NCBI GenBank assembly: GCA_034509755.1
Contig: CM067551.1
Location: forward strand, 18,534,501-18,598,500
Direction: 5' to 3'
Source: Anisodus tanguticus
Lineage: Eukaryota; Streptophyta; Magnoliopsida; Solanales; Solanaceae
Length of the DNA: 64,000 nt
Both the position numbers and the translations under genes were made by a program. Below are positions 45,700 to 59,139 of this stretch, piece by piece (the stretch's first letter is position 1; the number at the start of each line of letters is the position of its first letter). Under the pieces are notes generated by a model that was not told where the DNA came from, did not search any database, and saw only the letters and a list, made by a program, of their open reading frames with translations.

Positions 45700-46865
45700 C
45701 AGTCTGCTGACGTAGCGTCACTCAAACACAACAATCATATTTATTTTTTTATAATTTTTTATTCCCTTTTAAATTCCCTTTGACGGGCAAACAACATTGC
45801 CGCATAAGGCCGCCTAACTAAAACGCCGCTTCGCCCACCCAACATCAAAAGGTGCGACACTAAAAACAACTCTTAATCAATTCTGCCTTATTTCGCTCTC
45901 CTTATTCTCCCTGCTCTTGCCAACCCACTTTTTGCAAGCATATTTGAACTCTCATGGCTTTGAAATTCTTTTTCGGGGCACACAAATCCCTCCAGACAGC
46001 CCGATATGTTGCTTTTTCATTCTCAACCATTTTGTTTTACTTCAATATCCTTACATGATCAGCCTGTTGAATTTCAAAGGATTGGATGTGTACTTAATCG
46101 TAATGAGTCTATCAAGTCACGGTTGGTTGGCTAACGATTCGTCTGTTGTTTCTACCCCTTGCCCAAGACAGACCCTGCATTCAGGCTAGTCGTCTTCTGT
46201 AATATTTATTGTTCTCTTGCTTCACGTTTGTTAGATTTCTGGATTTGTTTCCTGCAAATATCGACCTTCTTCCATCATTTCCATCTTCATTTTTCGTGCT
46301 ACACTTATCTGCGCTTTGGATTTTAATTTCAGCATGTTTTTTATTAACTGCATCGCTGTTACCAGCATTGCTGCAAAACTGGATCGCAAGTTCTTACCAA
46401 GTTTATTCGGACAAAAAAGCCAGACCAACACGATATGCTATGGCCCATGAAGTGTTCGCAAAAATGTCCTATAGAGAGATATTGCCCACGACTTGAGGAA
46501 ATGGCTATAAAACCACTGATGCAGGTCGGCAATTCTTTTAGACCCTTTAAGTTCAAATACTGAATATTTTGTTCCATGTATATTTCCAAAAAGGTTCAAC
46601 GGCCTCATCTACTTCAAAGTTCCAACTGAATATTTTGTTCATATTTTCATAAAAACGGAAAACACGATCTTGAATAATTGCGATCGTTCAGTTGTATTGT
46701 TGCACTTTATATTGTTGAGCAGGGAAATATATGGCCGATTTTGTACTTCATACAGAGGGAAAATAGATATTCATACAAAGATTATGAGGAAATACAAGGA
46801 CATTTCTTCATGGTGGTTCCACACGATCCTTGCTCTCTCATTTGCTCCGTCAATACTCAATCTGT
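45700..46865. other. Intergenic or UTR-like stretch, no gene recognised
   Basis: Less A+T-rich than its surroundings (45780-46500). Several short open frames are present but none resembles a family I know. Confidence 0.35.
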
Positions 46866-47074
46866 ATTCCTTTTTAGTCCGTCCCAAAAAAATGACATAT
46901 TTTTTTATTTGACAACAATTTAATTTTAAAGTTTAAATTGTATATTTTACGCTTAACGGGTATAACTTCACAAATATCTTTGGCTTATTTTAGACCACAA
47001 AATTTAAAAAAAATTCTTTATTTTCTAAACTTCATGTCAAGTCTAAGACCTTCATATACAATGGGAAGGAGGGG
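46866..47074. mobile_element. Stowaway MITE
   Basis: Left part AGTCCGTCCCAAAAAAATGA; right end ACAATGGGAAGGAGGGG followed by TA. These match CTCCCTCCGTCCC-type ends. About 210 bp, non-coding. Confidence 0.7.
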
Positions 47075-47939
47075 TATTTATTTTTAGATTCCCCTCCACA
47101 ATATCTCAACCATAGTATGTGCTTTTCACGACAGGCACCGTGACTAAATGTCATCACATTTATCTTTTATCCTGATTTCTTGGCTCTTTTTTTTACCACT
47201 TTCCTTTTTTCCTCAAGCCACAACATCGCTATTAGTAAACAAATAACTGTTTGCTTTAATAGGCGCCATTTCCTTTTCTAATCACTAAATTCCTACTTGT
47301 TTTACCCTAATGAAGTCGTTATTTACTTTTTCTGGACCAGTAATTTTCGCAAACAATAAATATATCAATAGACGAGAAGAAGTAAGTCCACCAATAATTC
47401 AAACAAAACCTTCAGGTTCTCAATACAAATGGCAGCCAAGCCAGAGAAGAAATCAATTGAGGGTAAGTAGTTTCCGTTTGTGACAATAATCCAAAGATAT
47501 AATCTTTTTAGAATGGGGTTTTAGCAGAGAATGAGCCCAAACGCAGTGATTCATGTGAAACTTTTGTATCCTCTTCTCCTTCTTTTCCATTTGACTTTCA
47601 CTATGTTTCTCTTCAGTGTGATTTATGGAACAGAAAAAGAGTTAAAGACTGAATAAAAGAAAAACTGAGATAATCACGTTGAATTATATGATCATTGAAA
47701 ACAAAGAAAGAACCACCAGTTAAGAACTATCTCCCTCTTTTCATTTCCTTCGTCAAGGCAAACTACAAGTAGTGACTAATTGTAGAGAAGTTGGATGAAG
47801 AAAGGAAAAAATAAGTAAAGAGACGAACTGGCAATGGGAGGGGATAGTGGGTGGGTGAAAAATGATCCAAAGAGGGCTTCAAGGTCAATGGGCGATCAAT
47901 AAGGCCCATTCCCTAGGCTGGTGGCTTTCATTGCACTTT

Positions 47940-48045
47940 GAAGGGGTGCCCGCCTAAGGTCGGCCCAAGTGGTCGAGCCTATGTCATAATTTGTGGCAGC
48001 GGGGGCTTGCGTGCGTGCGGCCCCTACCCTTGAAAAAAAAATAGA
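47940..48045 (+). repeat. SINE-like segment with A-tail
   Basis: GGTGCCCGCCTAAGGTCGGC and CCAAGTGGTCGAGCC resemble the A-box head of a tRNA-derived SINE. The block ends CCCCTACCC, CTTG and a run of nine A. A B box is not clear. Confidence 0.4.
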
Positions 48046-48659
48046 CCAGATATTTAAAGTGGGAAACTGTGTAGGTCTCTAATGATAGTCTTGATAAAAA
48101 ACTTAGCATAAATACTTCGTCAGTCAGTTTCTCAAAACATCTCACCATCAGCACATAACCAACCATTTTATTTATTTATTTATCTATTTTGGCTTTGATC
48201 TGTAGATGTTTCTGTTCTCATCTTTGTGTATGTTTTCTCACTTTGTTCAAGATGTTTGGAGTTTATTTTGGCAGTTATGGGGACAACGTCGATATTTCTA
48301 TTTTTAGTCTTCAGTTCAATGACATGCAAGCTTTCTCAGTTATCGTAGATCTCATAGGTTATATGTTCATTTCCTCGAACGTACTTCTAGACCTCAGTCA
48401 TGTATTTGGCTCACTGCTCCTTTTGGAATCGAACTATATTGTTTCCAATTGTGGAATTGGATCCTGCTGGTAAGAGGAAGACCACTATCTTGTACTGTCG
48501 TTCTCAATATCATCAAAAAGAACCACTTAGACAAACTTAGACAATCATACAGACAAGTTTGTGGCATGAACTATGACGGTGTTCTTCAATCTACTGGCAT
48601 CCTTATCCCTTTGTATGCCTTTCTATGTGGGTAAATGTTAAGTTTCCAAAACCTTTAAT

Positions 48660-50064
48660 GATCCTCAACGGTTGAGGTTAGGTTTGGGAATTTTTTTAAT
48701 GGTTCATAACACTGGTGAAGTGGGGTATAACAGGATACCTTGTAGGAGACCACCTATTTAAGTGCGAGGACAGACCGCCTCAAATGAACGCACTTAAGAA
48801 TCTAAGAGTGTCCACGGCCACAACGGACAAAACATTAAGAAGAACAAAGTAAGAGAAGTTGTTGTGTTGGTGCCATTGACTTGGCATATACTAAACACTA
48901 ACGGTTCAAGACATCACATTCACCGCGCGGTAAGTAAGTCCGATGGTGTTTAACTAAGGAAGGTTCAAAGCGGAAACTACCTCTTCAGATGCAACATCGG
49001 TCCGCTGAAAGATTGCTGGAAGTAGGCCCTTGTGAGAATGCCAAAATATCTTTCAAGAGGGGATTGTTGGAAATTTATTAATGTGGAATAAAGTTTATCC
49101 CATTATTTATGACTCGAACAATTGGGGCTCCACACGTCGAAAACGTCGTTTTCACACACGTGCACACATTATACCAAGGATCGTAAATTTCATTAGTGAA
49201 AGAGATATTGGTACGTAAGTAAAGTGTTTGAGACAGAATGATGGACAGTCATTGGCCAAATGACAAGTGTTCCACGTTGGTAAACGAATGAAGAAGTGTG
49301 CATAGTGTAAAGATGGAATGGGTCGGAAAGGGCCGCGGAGCCGAGAAGGGCCGCGACACTAACACCGTCAGGGCCGCGGCTAGACGAAAATCTGATTTTT
49401 GGAGACTTTTGGGCTACCCTCAATGGCATTCATTCCAACATTAATCAGTCATTATTTGGCTAATAAATGGGTGCCATTACTTGGGCAATTCATTGCCATT
49501 ACATGGGTGATTCAATTCCATTACTTGGCACTTGAAGAGACAATTCTTACACTATAAATTGAGGCCTTTGGTTCAATTGTTAACACACTGGCAAGGAAAA
49601 CAAAACAGAAATTCTAAAAACCTTCTTCCTCTCTAGCATCCTTTCAATACTCAAAGTTCTTCAAGATAAACATTTGAGTTTCCTTTACTCAATTGTGTTA
49701 GTAGCTGTTTTATCTTGAGAGACTATTGTCTAGCAACGTTAAATGATATATACGGGGCAATCTTGTCTTAAAGACAAAGATCAATCTCTCGACTCAGCCG
49801 GTGGTGTTGTGATTCTCTAATTTTTTGTAAAGTGTTTCAGGTTGGATCTTGCTATCAAAGAACTCTAACCAAGACAGATTCTCAAACGGACATACAAGTC
49901 ACAGTTGCAGCAGTTCATGCTCTTGTATTTCTGAATACAAGATCCAGAGTTGGAGTTCTAGTTCAAGATTGACAGAGATTGAAAACTCATTGTTGTAATT
50001 TTTGAAGTCTATCTTTTCGATCACTGTAATGGTTATTTACTATTCCCGTGTTAATTATCCAACA
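48660..50064 (+). mobile_element. 3' end of an LTR retrotransposon (internal tail plus 1000-bp 3' LTR)
   Basis: The LTR 49065-50064 runs from TGTTGGAAATTTATT to TTATCCAACA, exactly 1000 bp with TG...CA ends. The purine tract CAAGAGGGGAT (49054-49064) immediately precedes it, so this is the 3' LTR of a + strand element. About 400 bp of non-coding internal tail lies upstream. The rest of the element and its 5' LTR are absent. Confidence 0.75.
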
Positions 50065-50187
50065 GCTTCCTCACCAACTTCATAATTCCATAGCTCAGAT
50101 ATGATGTATCCTCCACTTGTTTGCTATTGCTTATGCCTCAGCAGAGAAGTAAAGTTCTGCTCTCCTCTCTTTCTCTTACGTATCTAG

Positions 50188-51253
50188 TGTTGGGAGATTT
50201 TTCTCTTTATGGTTTTTTGCCGAGTCGAGTGTAGCACTGTCCTTAAGACAATATTGCCCCGTATGTATCCTTTATACGTCCCGGACAATTTGTCTCCCAA
50301 GATAAAACAAAGAATGGAACCCTTGAGCAAAGGAAACTCAAGAGCTACCGTGAAGAATATTGAGTAACGAAATGATGCTTGGAAGTTGTAGGAAGAAAAC
50401 TATTTCGGTTGTGTATTTTCGTGCAATCGTTTTTCTGCATCTGTTTATGTATTTTCGTGCATATGTCTTAGTGCTCAACAATGGTGTAAGGGGGTGTTTA
50501 TATAGGTGAGGGAGGGGTCATTTCGCTGCTGAAAAGCGCCTCCATAATAGCCAAATAATGGCCATTATGGAGGTAGTAAAGTCACCAACATAAATGGGAG
50601 AAAGACCAACTGTTTTGGCCATTATAGGAGGAGTAATTCACCAAAATAAATGGCTGAATTGAGTGCTTGGCATTTCTTGTTTTTGACCGTCGAAATTTTG
50701 ATTTTCGGAAACTTGGACCAAACCGTACAAACCGCACATCCGAAAGAATTCGGGCCAAACCGTATATCCGAAACTTCGGGATCAAACCGTACTTCGGCAA
50801 AGTTTTCGGCCCAAAAAGATAATATCGAAGACCCACAACCCACGCCCGTGGCCCGTGGCCCGGACCGGACGGGCGGGCGGCGGCGCGCGTGTGGTCTTTC
50901 ATCGAACCGAAGCACATCTAGGTCCTCCCTCATTTAAACACATGGGATACCCCTTGGGGTCCCAAACCCCAAACCAATTTCGAATCTTATATACACAACA
51001 ATTCTTTCTTCCTCTACCGATGAGGGAGAATTACACACAATACCACACTTTCCATGCTTCAAACACCTTACTTCGTGAACCAATATCTCTTTCATTTCTC
51101 AATGAAATTTGACGATTCTTGGCCCTACGGTTATCTACGTACTTAGTAGATCATGCATGTGTGAAGAACCGGATTCTCCAACATACGTTACACTAGTGTT
51201 TAAGCCGTTAAAGTTGGTCGGTCGCAACTCCCGCCAAAGGCAAATTTCCAACA
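50188..51253 (-). mobile_element. Solo LTR (1066 bp), related to the LTR at 49065-50064 but inverted
   Basis: It begins TGTTGGGAGA and ends ATTTCCAACA and is flanked by an exact TCTAG on both sides (50183-50187 and 51254-51258). Its sequence in reverse matches the neighbouring LTR, for example ACGGGGCAATATTGTCTTAA versus the plus-strand ACGGGGCAATCTTGTCTTAA near 49755. A solo LTR forms when the two LTRs of an element recombine. G+C-rich open frames at 50622-50937 are part of this LTR. Confidence 0.85.
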
Positions 51254-51258
51254 TCTAG

Positions 51259-52095
51259 TTCTATAGCTTAACCCTGACTTCATCATCTGTTACAGCCTGA
51301 AACAGCATTAACAGTATTTTAATATATAAAACTTTCAGTATAGAAAAAACTGGCGAAAAATAGATCAAGTAAGACATTAATCTTTTCTTCTCATTTTTTC
51401 CTTTTGTAAGTAAATTGGTGATTTCCTCTCTTCACTGTTTAATAAGTCGGCCATGAAGGTGGCCGAAGTGATGGCGGCAGAGACAGAGCGGTGGACATGT
51501 AGTAGCATTGGATTCTCTCGCACAAAAATTTGGGCATGCTCGTGGGTTGTTACATGTAATGCACAATAATATTGTGTGCTTCATGTATGTATCTTAGTCT
51601 TGAAAATTATCCTTTACTCTTTACACATTACTATTCTACTCTCTTATCCCTATTAGTTGAATTTTCGGGGCTTGCATTTTCTTCTTCTTCTTCTTCTTTC
51701 TTCTTTTTTGGTTGGATTTATATGGAAAAAGGTGGTGAATAGTTGTAGTTTATGATAAACATGATTTTTCTGAGATGAGAGTAGTTTTAGGATGTTTAAT
51801 CTGTATTTTGGAGGAAAAAGATTTTGCCTACGTTTGGAACTGTAAATTCAGATTTTGCTGATTAAGTAGTGGGTAAGGAGGAGCGACAAGAACGGGAAAA
51901 AAGAAAGAAAAAGAAGAACCAAAAGTAATTTTAGAACAAGGAGCAAGAAATAAATAATGAAAGAATATATAAAGTGATAAAAGTCATTTTGCTTTAGAAA
52001 ACTAAAGAAGACAAAGTAGCAGACAGTACAGTACCTTTTAACTTCAATTTGTTAAAGTAAATTATAAACACTCTATAAGAAAATAAATAAATATA
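51259..52095. other. Intergenic, no gene seen
   Basis: A 38-codon frame from ATG 51452 (MKVAEVMAAETERWTCSSIG) is unlike anything I know. A (CTT)n run lies near 51680-51700. Confidence 0.3.
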
Positions 52096-52340
52096 CTCTC
52101 TCTGTTCTAGAAAGAAATATGATACTACTTTCTTTATTAGTTTGTCTTATTTTTTTTATTAGTTTATGTTAAAAAGATTAACATTTTTTTATATTTAAAA
52201 ATAATTTAATTTTATGAAAATGATTTACAATCATACAAATATTTAAAATTTATTTTAGACTGCACATTTCAAAAGTATTTTTTATTTTTTAAACTTTGTA
52301 TCAAAGTTAAATCAGGACAATTTTTTTGGAACAAAAGAAT
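52096..52340. mobile_element. Stowaway-like MITE
   Basis: Left CTCTCTCTGTTCTAG after TA; right AATTTTTTTGGAACAAAAGAA. The inverted ends fit the CTCCCTCCGTTCC pattern. 245 bp, non-coding. Confidence 0.6.
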
Positions 52341-53149
52341 AATTAACTCCTTTATTTCTATTCCCAGGTACACAACTAAGTGTATATAACTTTTTGTTAT
52401 TTTTAATATTTAAATATTAATAAAAGAATCATGTGATAAATATAATAAAATCAGTTACAACCGCTCTAAGCGCGATAAGTTCACTAATTTACTATAATTG
52501 AATGGCCATTTCAATAATCCACTCAGGGGCATATGCCCGTTCTGGGTTCTTTGTGAAGACTTTGTATTTATTTTCCCTGGTAATAGAAATCAGTTATCAA
52601 AAAATTGGGACGAATGGAGTATTTTTTTATAAGGCAAAAATACTATTATATTTTTATTTTAATTTATTTTATTTTATTACCTTGGACTAAATACCAATTC
52701 ATAATTTTCAAAACTTGGAGGACTTTTGAACTTTATATAAAGAGTCTTAAGTTAATTATAACTAATCCTAGAAGGGATCGATATAATTAGAAATCAAATT
52801 TTGAGCACTAACAAAATTTCCAACTAGTGTTGGTCAAAGGCCTTTTCTAGTGTTTGTCCAAGTATTTCTCCCTTGAGTTGTTTATCACTTAATTTCTTTA
52901 TTTGTATCTATTAAAGAGAAAATCGGTGATCGTATAGCTTCCAGTATTGGGGTTCCTTCACATGGACAAGTTGATCAACGAGAAGTAAATAGAAAATTAA
53001 TTATTTTAATACATATATCATGAAAAGAAAACATGCATAAACTCAGACTTCCTTACATATAGTTGATTGGAATTAAATTTGTAACATCCCTTTTGATAAT
53101 TCTCAAAAGTAATTAGGTTCCAGTACATAACAAAGTGTCATTTGTACCA
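52341..53149. other. Intergenic, A+T-rich, no gene seen
   Basis: Another possible half MITE end (GGGACGAATGGAGTATTTTT, near 52607) but no partner end. Confidence 0.35.
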
Positions 53150-53154
53150 TAAAG

Positions 53155-53475
53155 TGAAAGAAATAATCCCTTGATTATTTTCATTAATGAAAGAGTATAT
53201 ATACAATTTATAATTTTCATAATATGGAAAATTCTATTCCCATTCTACTCCCAAAATCCTATTCTAGTTGTACAAGAACCCTACAATTATGGTAAGTGTA
53301 CAATGCTAATTATATACAAAATATACAAATAATATGTTACAATAAAAAGGATATACACGGCCGTGTATACCGTGTATACCATGTATATCACGGTTTCCCA
53401 CTTGTTATGGGATTCCGTGATATACACGGTATACACAAGTTATGTGTATAACGTGTATACCCTTGTATATTTTCA
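53155..53475 (-). repeat. Copia D 3' LTR
   Basis: 321 bp. The U3 tip has a 12-bp stem (53382-53393 with 53415-53426) and many GTGTATAC words. Confidence 0.88.
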
Positions 53476-56400
53476 TACCCCCGCAGTCATAGCGGGCGGT
53501 CTTCGTATGCTGAGACTATCCCTAAAATCTTCAAATAGGACCGAGGGAAAACACTTACTGAAGATGTCTACAATTTGGTATCTGGAAGGAACATGTAAGA
53601 CGTGTACTTGTCCACGAGCTACCTTTTCGCGAACAAAATGGATATCCATCTCAATATGTTTAATGCGCTGGTGTTGAACTGGATTCCCCGAAAGATATAC
53701 AACACTAATATTATCACAATATACCAAGGTAGCTTTTTGAATGGGAAAGTGAAGCTCCAAGAGAAGATTACATAACCAACATGATTTAGAAACCACATTG
53801 GCTACCCCTCGATACTCGGCCTCTGCACTGGAGCGGGATAAGGTAGCCTGTCGTTTGCCAGACCATGAAACCAAGTTATCACCAAGAAACATGCAATAAC
53901 TAGAGGTGGAGCGTCTAGTATCTGGACAGCCACCCCAATCAACATCTGTATACGAGACAAGTGTAGACGTTGATGAAGGATATAAATGTAAGCCATAGTC
54001 AAGTGTCCCCTGGATGTATCGAATAATGCGTTGGAGCGCATTCATGTGCTCAACCCTGGGATCATACATAAACAAACACATCTGATGTACGACATACGTA
54101 ATATCTGGCCTCGTGAAAGTAAGATAATGAAGAGCCCTTGCAAGGCTGCGATAGTGGGTCGGATCCTCGTAAGGTGAGCCAGCCGCAACACCCAGCTTTG
54201 GTTTAGTATCAACTGGAGTGGAAGTAGACTTGCACGAGGACATACCAGCTCGCTCAATGATCTCAGCTGCATACTTTCGTTGTGACAAGAACAACTCACC
54301 TACATGACGAGTGACAACATTCCCCAAAAGATAACTCAAGGGTCCCAAGTCTTTCATAACAAACTCAGAAATGAATTATCAAACATGTTGTGAGTAAACC
54401 CAATAGACGAAACATAGTCCGCAAACCTCTTATACCAAGCACAGGGGGCTTGCTTAAGCCCATATAAGGATTTCTTCAATAAACATACATGATGAGTATA
54501 TTTGGGGTCTCGAAAATCCAAGGGCTGATGCATGTAAACGGTCTTTTTAAGATCATCATATAAGAAAGCATTCTTCACATCCAACTGATGAATGAGCCAT
54601 GCCTTCGAAAGAGCCAAACTGAGAATAGTGCGAATGGTAGTCGGTTTGACCACTGGACTAAATGTCTCACCACAATCCACGCCAACCTGTTGAGTTTTAC
54701 TATCACCTACAAGACGAGCCTTATGTCTCGCAAAAGATCCATCAGAATTATCTTTATGAGTAAAATCCACATAGATCGAATAATATTAACACTAGAAGGA
54801 CGGGGCACCAACTCCCACGTCTTATTTGCAATAAGATCATCATATTCGTTGTTCATAGCCAATTTTCAATTCGGGTCATTTAACGTAGACATTGGGTTAC
54901 GGGGAATAGAGGACTTAAGAACATTAGAATTTACATTAAAATGTCTTTTTGGTTTAAAAATACCCCGTTGACTACAAGTGATCGGTCTGTGACTCGGGGG
55001 AGAATTGGGTGGACTTTGGAAAAAATTCGGATGGGTGACGGACTGGCCAGCAGGCAGTGGGCCTGCTGGCCAAATACGGGATGATGGACCGGGACTGGAA
55101 ACTGTAGCAAGGGTAGAACTGGGCTAGACAGTCGGCCCAGTTGTTGGACCCGAGACCTGATGGACTGGCCCACTAGGCAGAGGTGACGGAGCAGGAGGTC
55201 CAGCGGGCAGTGGGCCCGCTAAAGAATTTTGGGTGCAGGACAAGTCCGATAAATGTTGGATAATATATGGGGAGACATCGTCATCTAAAAAATTATACGA
55301 ACTAGGCCCGAGACTACTCACCTTAGCAAACGAAAATTGGGATTCATAAAAAATAACGTGGTGACTAATTGTGATTTTATTAGATGATAAATCAAAATAT
55401 TTGTAACCACGATGATTGGATGGATAACCCAAAAACACACAAAGGGTAGAACGGGCTTGAAATTTCTTAATTGTAGTTGACGGAAATAGCGGATAACATA
55501 AGCACCCAAAGACCCTAAGATGTGAATACGAATGAATCTTATTATATAGACATTGAAGAGGGAATGAATATGTCAAACCTTTAGTAGGAAGTATGTTAAG
55601 AAGATACATAGCTATTTGTAGAGCATGATGCCAAAAGGAAGGGGGTACGAAAGCATGGACCAATAAGGTACGGACAATATTATTAATGGTACGAATTTTT
55701 TGTTCGACTTTCCCATTTTGTGAGGACGTATGAGGACAAGAGAAACGAAAAATGATGCCATTATTTTCACAAAATTTCCGAAACAACCCATTATCATATT
55801 CTTTGCCATTATCACATTGAATATTTTTTATTTTCCGGTCGAAATACGAATGAATGCTCGAAATTTTAAGAAAGTGGAAAAAACTTGAGATTTTTCTCTA
55901 ACGGAAAGGTCCACAAAAAAATAGAATAATCATCCAAAAATAAAACATAATAACGATGGCCCACAGAACTTAAAACGGGAGATGTACATAAATCGCTATG
56001 AATAATATCAAATGGCATTAACGTACGAGAAGTAGATGCTATAAATGGTAATCTAACATGTTTTCCTAAAGGACAGGATCGACAAATTGGAGTACTATGT
56101 GTACCCTTACAAGAAATAAAATTATTGTTACACAAGGAAGAAACAATGGAAGACCCAGGGTGACCCAAACGTGCATGCCACAAGGAAGGAGCTAGAGATG
56201 CAAAAGTAGATGGCAAGGCTTGACTCGAGAGACTGGATGTGGGCATGATATGATAAAGATCTCCCATACTATCACATCTCATGAGAGGTATCCCCGTCTT
56301 GAAATCCTTCACAGAAAACCGAAAAGGATCAAAATCAACCGAACCCCAATTATCAATGGTGAATTTACGGACATACACCAATTTTTTAATTAAGTTAGGG

Positions 56401-56700
56401 GCATGCATGACATTTTTCAAGACAAGAGGTGGATTGGGGGGGGGGGGGAGACAAAGTTTTATGACCGTAACCACAAATTGGAATTGAGTTGCCATTACCA
56501 ATAATTATGCCACGATTGTTGCTCAAATTGGAATAAGACGAGAGAGTACCTTGTTCGGACGTCATATGTGAAGTGACACCGATGTCCATGTACCAATTTG
56601 GGTCTGGGGGATTTAATCCAAGTGTGTGCATTGCGGCTTCAATATCGGTCGGAGTAGGGGCCGCAACATGGTGGGCCTGTGGAGGCCGAGGCCCAAGCAC
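53476..56700 (-). pseudogene. Copia D pol remnants
   Basis: From right to left on the minus strand: protease PDPNWYMDIGVTSHMTS (about 56560-56610), where DTGA reads DIGV; pre-integrase WHARLGHPGSS (about 56150); integrase DIIHSDLCTSP and FLDDYSIFLW (55900-56020) and SCPHTSSQNGKVEQK (about 55700-55740); spacer (55010-55230); RT from 54770 with CGETFSPVVKPTTIRT and KNAFLYDDL. The YVDD region is deleted: the RT frame passes from IGFTHNMFDNS (54395) into MKDLGPLSYLLG (54357). A long open frame then runs through RNase H (53473-54357) with TRRSTSSYCMFLGDN. Confidence 0.88.
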
Positions 56701-57709
56701 ACCTGCTTGCTGCCCCGGCCCAGAACTGTGTCTCGGGTATCCCTGCTGGACCGAAAAACTGGGCCTTTGTGTTGTCGCGCCCTATTTTGACCTGCTCGGG
56801 TCAAAACGGAGCACGGACGTATTCCGGTGATTCCTGGGTAAAGAATTGAGGAGTCGCCACCTAATTATTTTTATGGTGAATTAGGACACCTAAATATTTA
56901 AACTAAATGCTGCAATGTAACTCCAATTTTAAGGTCTGCGAAACTAGCGAGATTCTAGGTAAGGGTTCTTTATTATCCTAAAGGGAAGGGGTTAGGCATC
57001 CTTTAAGATCCGCTAACTTGCGGTTATCCGGTCAAACTCAGGTTAATTATTACTAGAAAAATATATATTTTTACAAGTATAACAGATTTAAAGATGTTTG
57101 CAAATAATTAGTAAATGATGCATTTTAAAAAGAAAGATACATGTAGAGATTTTTTAAAAATATGCATTTGTATGGTATTTAAAGAGAAATACATATAGAG
57201 TTGAAAAAATATGTATTTGACAATTGATAGTAAAACAAATTATTTATAATGCCAAAGAAGTAAAATTTGGGGAATCAATGAATTGTAAAAAGATAAACTT
57301 ATTCGGTATGATTTAATAAAGCAAATAAAAGATGACAAAAGTTGTTTTGAAAATCTTGAATACGCGTGACGAGCCTAAAATAAATAAACTAGCGAAGGAT
57401 TTCTAAATTTGAATTTAACCGAGCCTACAAATAAATAAGCTAGCGACGGGTTTCAAATCTTAAACTACCCTATGAATTAATCCTAAGTTTGCCTATTCTA
57501 AGCATTTCAATAGTTACATAAGTGCGATAAATAATATTACAATACAGAGCGGGGTAAAAGCTGAATAAAAAGAAAGTAAATGAAATAAATAACTCCGCGG
57601 AACATTTGCCTTTATTTACTTTAATCCCTGCAAGCTGTCAAGAACAAACGGTTAGAAACAATTAAATACAAATAACTTCATATCCGTATTCAAAACAAAG
57701 TGAATGTTT

Positions 57710-57945
57710 TGATCACGGAGGGCTCGAACTTAAATTTTGAAAAGAACATTCCAATCACGTCGTGGCTGCAAACATATGACTAATGTGGTTTATTTTGATT
57801 GCCTCGCCTACTAAACGTGTTGGTCTCTCGGGTGAAATAGAAAAGATCACTATAATCACGTCGTGGTGCGAATATATAACTTGTTGGTTATTTTAGTCAC
57901 CTCGCCTACTAAACATGTTGATCTCGGATGAAATAAAAGGTTTAA
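57710..57945. repeat. Direct doublet of a roughly 115-bp unit in the solo LTR
   Basis: Two units share AATCACGTCGTGG, GCCTCGCCTACTAAAC and TGTTG-TCTC. The AATCACGTCGTGG block contains a short palindromic CACGTCGTG. Confidence 0.6.
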
Positions 57946-58329
57946 GTCTTCATCATTGCCCGAAGTTATATTTCCGTCTTTTCAACTTTGTGGAGGCCTC
58001 AAAATCGACGGATATTTTTCATTGGCCGGTGTAGTATCGTGTTCAAATCGGTAAAATTAAAATGAAACGATGAAAAATGAAAAGAAAGACGAGACGGTAA
58101 AACGAAGCGAGAAAATAATTTCCGAAAAAGAGGCGGTGTTTAGTTTAAAACAAAAAAAAATAGTAAAATATCCGTTGCCGGATACTCAAAACGATCTTGA
58201 AAAACGAGAGAAGTGAAACGAAAGAAAAGCGCGGCCTCGAACTCAATTTCGTCGGCCTTAATGCAATATTAATAAAACAATAAAACAAGAAAAAGCAACG
58301 AGCGGTGAACAATTTAAGTATCCGACCCA

Positions 58330-58905
58330 AGTTCTAAAATTCGGAAATATCCGGATCGGGTCGACCCGATCCGGATCGGTGACCCGACCCGAATCGGTGA
58401 TCCAAACCCGAATCAAATTTTAACACCAAATTCGGATAACCAACATACATGAATATGAAAATGCAAGAATTCTCGGAAATATCCAAATCGGGTCGACCCG
58501 ACCCGAATCGATTATCCAAACCCGAATCAATTTTAACACCAAATTCGGATAACCAATAACAAGAATATGAAATGCAAGAAAATTTGGAAAACCCAAACCG
58601 GTCGACGACCCGACCCGAATCGGTATCGAATCCGAAATCAAATGTTCACCAAATTCGGATAACCAACATACATGAATATGAAAATGCAAGAATTTCGAAA
58701 ATATTACCCAAACCGGTCGACCCGACCGGCCGAATCGATGACCCGGTCCGAATCGGGTATCCAAAATCCGAAATCAAATATTCACCAATTTCGTATAACC
58801 AACATACATAAATATGAAATGCAAGAATTCTGAAAATATTACCCAAACCGGGTCGACCCGACCCGGTCAGAGACCCGACCCGAACCGAACCAGGTGTCAA
58901 AATCA
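58330..58905. repeat. Tandem repeat, about 4.5 units of 110-135 bp, GGTCGACCCGACCCG type
   Basis: Units begin near 58341, 58474, 58586, 58696 and 58830. Each has a G+C-rich head (CGGGTCGACCCGACCCGAAT) followed by an A+T-rich body (AATTCGGATAACCAACATAC, ATGAATATGAAAATGCAAG). The heads contain the palindrome GGGTCGACCC. Confidence 0.8.
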
Positions 58906-59139
58906 GAGAATCAAAAGTGGAGAACAAACCTTTTCGGACTTGATTCTTGAATAACAAGGAAGACAAATACTTTTAAAATCAAGAACACCACAAATATTTT
59001 TATGTATATATGGAATAGTCTTCCGAAAAATCCCCGAATCTCTCCTTGGAAAATCCTCCCAAAAATCTGTCCAATCCCCCCTCAAAAATGAAGAAGAACA
59101 TGGGGTATTTATAGGTGGATTCCCCCTAAAAAAACGAGT

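Noticed and set aside
45917..46496. Hydrophobic open frames in a G+C-richer stretch
   Set aside because: No recognisable family, no consistent codon pattern and no neighbouring exons that join in frame.
47427..47465. Short ATG exon-like sequence (MAAKPEKKSIE then GTAAGT)
   Set aside because: A plausible first exon by context, but no following exon or known family could be identified, so it is not annotated as a gene.
50582..51112. Frames on both strands with Arg/Gly/Pro-rich text
   Set aside because: They belong to the solo LTR bounded by TCTAG; no known domain.
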